Part shown: piece after piece, positions 34,119 through 43,122 of the stretch | Position numbering within the stretch: the first letter of the stretch is position 1 | Layout: each line of letters starts with the position of its first letter | DNA from: Hamiltosporidium tvaerminnensis | Lineage: Eukaryota > Microsporidia > Dubosqiidae | Assembly: GCA_022605425.2 (NCBI GenBank) | Contig: CM061252.1 | Span: 682,001 to 746,000 of the forward strand | Direction: 5' to 3' | DNA length: 64,000 nucleotides | Notes under the pieces: model-generated | Seen by the model: the letters and a program-made list of their open reading frames with translations, nothing else | The model's database searches: none | What the model was told of the DNA's origin: nothing | Translations under genes and position numbers: made by a program

Positions 34119-36847
34119 TATTCTTTGTATAAATTGCTTGGAAAAATATTTTAAAAAATTTGTGTTTTTTAGACACCAACATCTTTAAACCTAGAAGTAG
34201 AATTTAAAATTATAAATTTACTAAAAGAAAATGATTTTAGAGAGCTTTGTATAATATTTTAAAAGAATAATAATTTATTAATACATGGTCTTGTCAACAT
34301 ATACAAACATAAACTAGGCTGATTAATATTGTATGAAAATTATATTTTTACTAAAATAAATACTTAAAAATCACGGTAATATATTAGAATTTGCTAAAAT
34401 TATAATTTTTGATTAAGATAAGAAATATCAAAAAAGTTACTTATTTCGTAATATTCTAAATATAAAAGAAATAAAGAATTATAGTGATTCTATACTTTAG
34501 ATTATGAACTTAAAAAATCTTTTAAAATAAAAATATTTTAATACAAATATACTTTTTAATTAAAATTTAAAAATAAATATAAAGTATATATCTCTTTAAA
34601 TTTAATAAAAAAAAAAGTATTCCCCATACAAAACCAAAAATATATTTTATATTTTCTTCAAAATTTAATAATTAAAAATTTTTTTTGATAAACAATTTAT
34701 AATCGGTGCCTTCAGATAAACAAGAAAAAAAGTTTTACTACTTTATCCATTTTCTTTAACCTCTTTTTAATTACATTTTTTTAATAAAATTCTCGGTTAA
34801 ATAATTTACGATCTTTATCCATTTTCTTTTACCTCTTTTTTAAGTAAATTATAATCGAAAAATATAAATTAAAAAAAAATATTTTAGAAAAGTATAAATA
34901 TATGAAGAAATATAATTTTATGTTATTTTTATTATATTTTTTCTTAGAAAAATAAAAATGTAATTGTATAATGGTGTTTGTCAAATACCTATAAATCAAG
35001 TAGATATGTTTAAAAACCATTGTGCAATATTTAAACCTGTTGTTTTAAATTCAAACGAAGTAATATCGAAAAATATAGATCATACATTGATTGGAGAAAA
35101 TATTTTAGACGAGATCAGTTGCTTTATCTGATACAGATGGGAATAAATCTAATAAATTGAGTGTAAATAAAGAAAAAGTAAAAAATCGCACATTTTAAAC
35201 AGAACTAGACTTCATTAAACATATAAGTTATTTAATTTAAAGGTAGAGCTAAGATTATTAATTTTAACTTAAAAGATATTTAAAATAAATAAATAGTTTG
35301 ATATAATTATTTTACAAATATGTGAAATATAAATTTGTGACTTAAACGATATTTAAAATAAATAAATAGTTTGCTATAATTATTTTACAAAGCTAAAATT
35401 ATCAATGTTTAAATTAAAAGATATTTAAAAACATTATGAAGTATTTCTAAAAAGAATACACGTGAATTATTATTATGTTTATAAGCATTCTCTTTCTTGT
35501 TTATATAAACTCATTAAATCTGTCTTTTTTTAAAAAATATTATTTTTTTTTGTCCGTTTTTAAATTTACTTAAAATCTATTTCTTGAATATAAATCTTTT
35601 AAAGATATAAAATCCTATTCCTATATATTTATCATTACTGTTCTTATAAGTATTTCTAACAAAATTTATAAGCAAAGAACATAACTTTCTATTAAACTTT
35701 CCATCAAATTATAAATTAAAATTTCTATTGAACTTTCTATTAACCTTCCTGTTAAACTTTCTATTAAATTATAAATTAACCTTTCTATTAAATTATCTAC
35801 TAGATCTTTACAGATTAATATCTATTTGTAAAAATATAATATAAACCTCTTATATAAACATTCTTGGTTTGATGATTATATTTAATATAGATTTATTTAT
35901 ATACTAAACTATAGCAGATATCATATGTAATGTATTTAGATTTATATTTATTTTTGTATTTAAAATAGATTCTTCATTTTATTTTTGTTGCTGACTTAAC
36001 CATTTGAAAGAAAAATGTTTTGTTTTTAAATACAAACTTGTTTATTGCTCCAGTCTCTTTAATTTGTTGTTCTTTTCTCTACAGATGAACAAAAAATACG
36101 ATTTTTTAATTATTCGCATATTTGTTTGATTCTTTTATTTGTTGTTCTTTTCTCTACAGATGAACAAAAAATACGATTTTTTAATTATTCGAATATTTGT
36201 TTGATTCTTTTTTATTTTTCTATTAAAGTATAAGATTCATAATCATATTTAAATATCTTATTTCATAATAGTTAAGAGATATACTTCCTAAGGAGTTGAT
36301 TTTAAAGTCTTCAAAATTCATATTTTAATATTTTTACTAATATAGCAAATCTAGTATAACAAATCTAGTAAAGAATCTAATATAAATATATTAAAGAAAA
36401 TATAAGTTAAATAATTTAAACTAATAAATATTTAAAGAAAAAATAAAAACGTATTATTAAACAATTATACCAACGAGAGTGGTAAGAATATATACTAATT
36501 AAAAATACAGAATAAAATATACGAAGATTCTAATATAAAAGGATAAAATATATAAAGATTTAAATATAAAAGGATAATTAAAAACGGATTTAAATGTAAA
36601 ACACTGATTAATGAAATATCAAACAACAATAAAATATAAAGAGATAATTAAATCAAAAGATATTTAAGCACAGATAAATTAAATATCAAAGAATAATGAA
36701 ATATCAAAAGATATTAGAAACACTGATAAATTAAATATCAAAGATGAATGAAATATCAAAAGATATTAGAAACACTGATAAATTATATAGAAATTCGAAT
36801 TCGACTATTTAATTAATTTATTTACTTTGATATTTATTTTTAATGTT
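34119..36847. repeat. AT-rich gene-free region with short tandem duplications
   Basis: No gene. It contains several short tandem duplications: a 73-bp unit repeated at 35281-35400, a perfect-looking 75-bp pair at 36063-36137 and 36138-36212, a 52-bp unit at 36675-36780, and paired TTTATCCATTTTCTTT-ACCTC segments at 34740 and 34813. None is linked to an ORF. The ORFs here are fortuitous. Confidence 0.7.
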
Positions 36848-37723
36848 TTAAAAATAAAAAAACTTAATTTTAACATATAATTTCCAAAAAGGTACCAAAA
36901 CGAGTGCCAACGGTAAAAACAGAAAATCCAAAACAGAATCACATCTTCCTGCCACCTTAAGCAGCCGTGTATTGACATCAGACACAATTCTATTATTATA
37001 ATACATACTGTTTAGCAGATGTTTGGCGCGTTCTTCTGGACTACAACTCTTAGAACATTCTCTACCTTCAATATCTTTAGTGAATTCTGGTTTATTCTTG
37101 TTTTCTTCGTCGTATCCACGTGATTTAATCGTAGAAACATAATAAACGTATAAAAACACACCACTTCTCGCCATTTCCATCTCTAACGAATCAAAAAGCG
37201 AATTTATTGCAGCCTTGCACGGTGAATACGAAGAATAACCAGGAAACGAATAAAAAGAAAGCGTAGAGCTCACCATCACAAACCCAAACGGCCGTTTGTT
37301 GTTGTTATAGAAATGCATCAGCGTATTAACAGTCCCAAAATAATTTATCTCCATACTCTTCTTAAACACATCAACATCCAGATCCTCAAAATATCCCGGA
37401 TAACAAATACCAGCACAGTTAAACACAAAATCATAATCATCACCTAAACACTCCAACGTCTCGTACCGCACAGCATCAGCCACAAACACAGAAAATCCGT
37501 GTTTTTCTTTTATACTCTTCAGTAAATCAAATCTCCTAGCAGCTACTGTAACATCACCCTTTCTTTTTTGTATCTCTATCGCTAAAGCCAACCCTAATCC
37601 ACTAGTACCCCCAATAATCAATACTTTCTTGTTTTTAAAGTTTATACTTCTTCTAGACATCCCCCTTCCCACATATACACCTATACATATTAAAATAGGT
37701 ATTCCTACTAAATACACCCACAT
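36848..37723 (-). CDS. TSC10: 3-ketodihydrosphingosine reductase (KDSR/Tsc10), short-chain dehydrogenase
   Basis: Predicted to reduce 3-ketodihydrosphingosine to dihydrosphingosine with NADPH at the ER membrane, the second step of sphingoid-base synthesis. The 291-aa protein has an N-terminal membrane segment (residues 3-19), then the Rossmann motif GGTSGLGLA near 38-46. The NCAG motif is followed by a KDSR-like GYFEDLDVD segment. The active site is a Ser in VSST with Y-S-P-C-K in the YxxxK position, and EENKNKPEFT follows as in KDSR. A hydrophobic C-terminal segment (about 268-285) suggests a second anchor. The length fits the family (about 300-330 aa). A different membrane SDR is possible but less likely. 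No CCC motif is evident upstream. It is transcribed in the same direction as HSP90, across a 1-kb repeat tract. Confidence 0.82.
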   Translation of the reverse strand: MWVYLVGIPILICIGVYVGRGMSRRSINFKNKKVLIIGGTSGLGLALAIEIQKRKGDVTVAARRFDLLKSIKEKHGFSVFVADAVRYETLECLGDDYDFVFNCAGICYPGYFEDLDVDVFKKSMEINYFGTVNTLMHFYNNNKRPFGFVMVSSTLSFYSFPGYSSYSPCKAAINSLFDSLEMEMARSGVFLYVYYVSTIKSRGYDEENKNKPEFTKDIEGRECSKSCSPEERAKHLLNSMYYNNRIVSDVNTRLLKVAGRCDSVLDFLFLPLALVLVPFWKLYVKIKFFYF

Positions 37724-37814
37724 TAAAAATTCTTCAAAATTCTAAAAAATATATATAATTTGTAAAACAAAAGTTACACATTTGTAACACACAACTAACT
37801 GATAAAGAATATGT

Positions 37815-38790
37815 AAGAGGGTGTTAATGATAGAGTAGTGAATAAAGGGTTTTAATGACTGTAGTGTGAATAAAGGGTGTTAATGTATTTAGTGTGAATA
37901 AGAGGGTGTTGGTGATATTCAGTGGGAATTAGAGGGTGTTAATATAGAGAGTAGTAAAGTTTAGGGTGTTAATGACTGACGTGTTAATAAGAGGGTGTTA
38001 TGGATAGAGAATAGCGAAGTGATGGGGTGTTAATGACTGTAGTGTGAATAAGAGGGTGTTAAACATAATTAGATAATTAAAAGGGTGTTAAACATAATTA
38101 GATAAATAAAAGGGTGTTAAACATAAATACTAATAATTAAAAGGGTGTTAAACATAAATAGTAAAATTATAGGGGTGATAAAATAGTAGTTATAAATAAG
38201 AGGGTTTTAAACATATATACTAATAATTAAAAGGGTGTTAAACATAAATAGTAAAATTATAGGGATGATAAAATAGTAGTTATAAATAAGAGGGTTTTAA
38301 ACATATATACTAATAATTAAAAGGGTGTTAAACATAAATAGTAAAATTATAGGGGTGATAAAATAGTAGTTATAAATAAGAGGGTGTTAAACATATATAC
38401 TATAAACAAAGCTTGGTTAATTATAAGAATAGTTTTAAAGGGGTGTTATTAACAGGTATCATGTAACAGACTATTAAACATACCTAAACAATTAAAAGGG
38501 TGTTAAGTATTGTAATAATTTTAAAAGGTGTTAGTAATATAACACTAGTATCAGTATAAATAAAAAGGTGTTAAACATATGATTCTCTACAAAGGGGTGT
38601 TAATATAAAAGAATAGTAATAACACCCTATTAATAAACACCTATAAATAACATCCCTAATAATAAACACCTATAATTAAAACCCTATTAGTAACATACTA
38701 ACTAAAACCCTATTAGTAACATATATACAAATAACATACAATCTAAAACCCTATAAAAAAACATATAAATATAAATAAAACCCTTTAAAC
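37815..38790. repeat. GGGTGTTA repeat tract with an orientation switch
   Basis: Dozens of AGGGTGTTAA-type motifs, spaced 20-40 bp apart, cover 37815-38610. The clearest organisation is three 90-bp units at 38131-38400. From about 38618 to 38790 the motif appears as its complement (AACACCCTATTA, AAACCCTATTAG), so the tract switches strand and could fold back. It fills the whole intergenic region between the reductase and HSP90. No ORF is present. Confidence 0.85.
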
Positions 38791-38803
38791 TTAAACCTTT
38801 TAC

Positions 38804-41284
38804 TTAAAGCTCTTCTTTTAACTCCTCCTCAACCACAGCCTTAGGAACATCCTTAACCTCTTCCTTCTCATCCTCCTTCTTATCCTCTTGTATTACTTCT
38901 TTACTAATACTATCCTCATCACCCTCCTCAATCTCTTCCTTATACTCCTCCTCCTCTCTATCCATACTATCTTCCTTATACTCTTTATACTCTTTATCCT
39001 CTTTATACTCCTCCTCTCTATCCTTCTCCTCAATCTCATTATCCTTATCTTTATCCTCTCTATCCATCTCATCTTCCTCTTCCTTAAATCCATACCCCTT
39101 TTGATCTTTATCTTCTCCAACAGTAATCTTAGCACCTGTCTCTACCATTCCCTCATCCTTAACCATTTCCAATCCTAACCCTACTCTTCCATTATTAACA
39201 AGTCCCAAGTAAGACCCTACCTTATCATAAACATCCACTCCACACAAAACACTGGTCCCAAGAAAATATGACTTAAGTAAAACCCCTGCTCTATCCTCAT
39301 CTACTCTACTCAACTCATCAAGTCTTTTAACCTCTTCATGTTCCATATTCACTTCAAAAATAGGTTTTACTTCAAACATTTGTCTAAAAACTGACTTCTG
39401 TATAGTATTGACACCTAACACACTCTTCATACCAGCACTCATCCTTCTACTCTCCATCTTAACACAAAAAGGACATTCCTTTAATCTCTGACTCACCACT
39501 ACAGAACTACAATCACTCTTTAATACTTTTCTAGCAAAATCTATAAAATCAATTCCACTAGATTTTTCTTCCTTTTCATCTTCTTTACCTTCTTTGTCAT
39601 ATTTTACTTTTGTCTTTTCTACTCCATAACTCACTATATCACATAATTCCTTATTATCAAATTTTACAACTGCTTGTATAACTTGTTCATCGTTTAATCC
39701 ATTCAAGAAAAAAAATGGAATTTCAATTCCATCAAATAACGGATGTTTCAATCCACCCCTCATTTTATAATCACTAATAGGAATAGAAGTATAATATATC
39801 TTATCACCAGTTACTCCTTCATTAAATTTACCTAAAGTTACTAATCCATCCACAGTTTCAAACGGTAAAATTATTGCCAATTTATTTACCAATTTTTCAT
39901 TATTTTCTTTCTTAGCATTTAACAAGCCACTCTTTATATGTGTATTGTAAGATTCTAAAACCTTTCCACTCATATTTTTTATTGTATCAACTACTTTAGT
40001 CTGTAAATTACTGTAAATACTTTTTATTGTATTTTCTGAACATAAAAATTCTTCTCTACTACTTGTCAACTGAGCATCTCTACTTCTCAATATTATGTAC
40101 ATCGGTGATAATAACTCAGGTACACTCTTCAATCTAGGATCATGTACCATACTACCACTTACATATACACGTACTGCACCCTTGTTTTCCATACCAAACA
40201 TTCTCATATCAGATATCTCAGGCATAAAAACTAAAGCTTCAAAATTTACCGGTACAATCACATCTTCACTATTGGTTTGAGAAATTGAAAATTTCACATT
40301 AAAAGCATTTAAAAGGGTTGAAGAAGAAGAATCAAAACATTTCTTAAAAATTATTTTTAGTTCTTCTAAGTCTTTAGAATAAGACCAAGGAGTCATTTCA
40401 AGATCATAGACACCATCAGAGTCATTGTCATTCTCTTCTTTGTCTTCTTTATCTTCCTTAGTAGATTCATTAGTAGATTCAATCTCTTCTTTAGTAGATT
40501 CAATCTTTTCATTCTCACCCTTCTCACCCTTCTCTTCTACCTTCTCTTCGGTTTGCTTGCTGGTGTCTGTCTCTCTGATTACTACTTTACCTTCTTTGTC
40601 AATAACTTTCATTTGTACTTTGAAACGAGCACTTGAAGGATCTCTAAGTAAATTCTCTTTAACCCACTTAGTAACTGTATCTTGTGTTATCTTATCTTGG
40701 TGTTTAGGACTGATTTTTACAGTAACGGTTGTACCGATGGGTGAAGTGACAGGATCTAAAGTGTATTTGGTAGATCCTTTTTGAAATGTAAATTTATATC
40801 CTTGATCACTATTATACCTTCTACTAACAATCTCTACTCCATCTGCTACACTAAGAGTTGAATATAAACCAACACCGAACTGTCCAATAAAATCACTATC
40901 TTCTTTTTTATTAGCTCGTGTACCAGATGCACCAACCTTACCAACATAATTAGTAAGTTCTTCATAACTCATACCAATACCTCTATCACGTATAGAAAAT
41001 ATATTTTCTTTTTTGTTTAAAGTTATAAGAATATGCTTATTAATATCAGCATCTCCTATTCCTGTCTCACTCACTAATTTCTTGTTCGCATCAATCGAAT
41101 TAGAAATTAATTCTTTGATAAAAGAATTTTGGTTCTGTAACAGTAATGAAGATATGTTTTCAAATAAATTCGTGTCAAGTGTAAACTCGTGTTGTGTCTG
41201 TATAGACAGATGGAGGTATATAAGTGTAATGAATGTTGTTTTTAAATGCTTGAGAAATGTATTCGTGTTTTTTTGTGGGTTCAT
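38804..41284 (-). CDS. ER-type HSP90 (endoplasmin/GRP94-like)
   Basis: ATP-dependent chaperone, predicted to act in the ER lumen. The 826 aa begin with a signal-peptide-like hydrophobic stretch (TTFITLIYLHLSIQ, about 16-29). The GHKL ATPase domain follows, with ELISNSIDA, DRGIGM, GASGTRA and GQFGVGLYS. A charged linker rich in E, K and S spans about 245-300, then the middle domain starting YDLEMTPWSYSKDLEELK. The C-terminal region carries an acidic repetitive tail (about 690-820). The last residues, LKEEL, fit the KDEL-type retention pattern ([KRHQSA]-[DENQ]-E-L). The signal peptide, tail and long linker together favour the ER paralogue over cytosolic HSP90. CCCC (41307-41310) lies about 22 nt upstream of the ATG. 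It is divergent from the GDI/REP-like gene. Confidence 0.92.
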   Translation of the reverse strand: MNPQKNTNTFLKHLKTTFITLIYLHLSIQTQHEFTLDTNLFENISSLLLQNQNSFIKELISNSIDANKKLVSETGIGDADINKHILITLNKKENIFSIRDRGIGMSYEELTNYVGKVGASGTRANKKEDSDFIGQFGVGLYSTLSVADGVEIVSRRYNSDQGYKFTFQKGSTKYTLDPVTSPIGTTVTVKISPKHQDKITQDTVTKWVKENLLRDPSSARFKVQMKVIDKEGKVVIRETDTSKQTEEKVEEKGEKGENEKIESTKEEIESTNESTKEDKEDKEENDNDSDGVYDLEMTPWSYSKDLEELKIIFKKCFDSSSSTLLNAFNVKFSISQTNSEDVIVPVNFEALVFMPEISDMRMFGMENKGAVRVYVSGSMVHDPRLKSVPELLSPMYIILRSRDAQLTSSREEFLCSENTIKSIYSNLQTKVVDTIKNMSGKVLESYNTHIKSGLLNAKKENNEKLVNKLAIILPFETVDGLVTLGKFNEGVTGDKIYYTSIPISDYKMRGGLKHPLFDGIEIPFFFLNGLNDEQVIQAVVKFDNKELCDIVSYGVEKTKVKYDKEGKEDEKEEKSSGIDFIDFARKVLKSDCSSVVVSQRLKECPFCVKMESRRMSAGMKSVLGVNTIQKSVFRQMFEVKPIFEVNMEHEEVKRLDELSRVDEDRAGVLLKSYFLGTSVLCGVDVYDKVGSYLGLVNNGRVGLGLEMVKDEGMVETGAKITVGEDKDQKGYGFKEEEDEMDREDKDKDNEIEEKDREEEYKEDKEYKEYKEDSMDREEEEYKEEIEEGDEDSISKEVIQEDKKEDEKEEVKDVPKAVVEEELKEEL

Positions 41285-41306
41285 CTTTTCTTTGGAGGTG
41301 TATGGA

Positions 41307-41310
41307 GGGG
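41307..41310 (-). promoter_or_regulatory. CCC motif upstream of the HSP90 start
   Basis: The minus strand reads CGACCCCTCC about 22 nt before the ATG, within the usual distance for the microsporidian CCC-type start signal. A long A-tract (minus strand) lies just upstream of it. Confidence 0.45.
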
Positions 41311-41635
41311 TCGTTTTTTTTTTATATTTATAGTTTCTTTTTGTATTTATATTTTCAATTTTGATGGTTAATACTTGTTTTACATATGGAGTGTTTCTAT
41401 TGGTTGGTTTGATATGAAATATTTTTTTAAAAAGAGAAGATATTGATATAGAGAAGTAATAGAGAGTATTAGATTGATTAGTAAGTATTTGTAATGGGTT
41501 AGTAAGTAATAGAGTATTAGATATGTAATGGGTTAGTAAATATTAGAGTATTAGATTTGTAATGGTTTAGTAAGTAATAGTATTACAGAGTATAAGATAA
41601 TAGTATTACAAAATATAAGATATAATTGATTACAA

Positions 41636-41905
41636 GAAGTTAAGAGTATATAAGAGAATATAAGAGAATATAAGAGTATATAAGAGAATATAAGAGAATA
41701 TAAGAGTATATAAGAGTATATAAGAGAATATAAGAGTATATAAGAGTATATAAGAGTATATAAGAGTATATAAGAGTATATAAGAGTTATAAGAGTATAT
41801 AAGAGTATATAAGAGTTATAAGAGAATATAAGATATAGGATATAAGAGAATATTAGAGTATATTAGAGTATATAAGAGTATATAAGAGTATATAAGATAT
41901 TTAAA
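41636..41905. repeat. 10-bp TATAAGAGTA minisatellite
   Basis: About 25 tandem copies of a 10-bp unit alternating TATAAGAGTA and TATAAGAGAA, with a few 9-bp variants. It lies upstream of HSP90 in the divergent intergenic region. The CTCTTATT-rich tract at 42290-42420 is roughly complementary, so the two could pair. Confidence 0.9.
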
Positions 41906-41939
41906 TAAATTTTTAAATTATTTAATTTATTAAAGACTG

Positions 41940-42440
41940 TTTTTTTTATAAAACTGGTTGTTCTAAGAATAAAGAGAATATTTTTTTATATTTTTTTATT
42001 TTTTCAATTCTTTTTATAATTCATTTATAATTTATTTTTATATTCTTTTTATAAGAAGAATTCATTTTTTATTTTTTTTTTATATTTTTTTTATATTTTT
42101 TTATATTTTTTATATTTTTTATATTCTTTTTATAAGAAGAATTCATTTATTTTTTTTTTATATTTTTTTTTTATTTTTTTATTTTTTTATATTTTTTATA
42201 AGAGAATAAGAATATTATAAGAAGAAAAATAATTTATTAATAAAACAACCATTAAATTTATTCTTAATTCTTATTATTGTTATTTTCTTATTTTTTCTTA
42301 TTCTCTTATTCTCTTATTCTCTTATATTTATTTATTTTTACTTATTTCTTTCTTATTCTCTTATTCTCTTATATTTATTTATTTTTACTTATAATACTTC
42401 TCTTATAATATTACTGTTCTAATACTACTGTTCTAATACT
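41940..42440. repeat. T-rich and CTCTTATT low-complexity tract
   Basis: First T/TATT runs with repeated TATAAGAAGAATTCATTT segments (42049, 42130), then CTCTTATTCTCTTATATTTATT repeats (42290-42380). No ORF. Confidence 0.8.
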
Positions 42441-42442
42441 TC

Positions 42443-42771
42443 TCTTAAGGATTTTCTATTTCTTATCACTCTCACTGCTTACTTCTTTATTTTCTTCTCT
42501 TAAAGATTTACTCTTTTCTATTTCTTATCACTCTCACTGTTTACTACTTTATTTTCTTCTCTTAAAGATTTACTCTTTTCTATTTCTTATCACTCTCACT
42601 GTTTACTTCTTTATTTTCTTCTCTTAAGGATTTACTCTTTTCTATTTCTTATCACTCTCACTGCTTACTTCTTTATTTTCTTCTCTTAAAGATTTTCTAT
42701 TTCTTATCACTCTCACTGTTTACTACTTTATTTTCTTCTCTTAAAGATTTACTCTTTTCTATTTCTTTTTG
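42443..42771. repeat. 62-bp tandem repeat, about 5.5 copies
   Basis: The unit contains TATTTCTTATCACTCTCACT, a GTTTACT-x-CTTTATTTTC segment and a TTAAAGATTTACTC segment. Unit starts (at CTATTT) are at 42456, 42518, 42580, 42642, 42697 and 42759. The unit at 42642-42696 is 55 bp because of a 7-bp deletion. Confidence 0.9.
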
Positions 42772-42867
42772 TATTAATTCTTCTATTTTAATTCTTATTT
42801 TCTCTTCACTGTATGGAAATCTCATTTGGGGTTTGTAATTGTAATGTGTGTACATCTTTGTATTGTA

Positions 42868-43080
42868 TATGTATTACTATCTATAAGTATTACTATCTAT
42901 ATGTATTACTATCTATATGTATTACTATCTATATGTTTCAGACTTTACAGTATGTATCTTTAAATATCTATATGTATTACTATCTATATGTATTACTATC
43001 TATATGTATTACTATCTATATGTATTACTATCTATATGTTTCAGACTATATGTATTACTATCTATATGTTTCAGACTATT
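42868..43080. repeat. 15-bp TATCTATATGTATTAC tandem repeat
   Basis: Repeated ACTATCTATATGTATT units interspersed with ATGTTTCAGACT variants, ending about 40 bp before the GDI/REP-like gene. The ORFs here are by-products of the repeat. Confidence 0.85.
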
Positions 43081-43122
43081 AAAGTATAAGAATGTTCAAA
43101 TACTGTGTTATAGTACTTTTAA

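Noticed and set aside
37815-38790. Telomere-like repeat or CRISPR array
   Set aside because: The motif spacing is irregular, with no spacer/repeat pattern as in CRISPR, and it lies between genes with an internal strand switch, unlike a telomere.
38888-41333. ORFs overlapping HSP90 in other frames (38888-39178, 38893-39135, 40425-40784, 41013-41333)
   Set aside because: Low-complexity shadows of the acidic linker and tail of HSP90.
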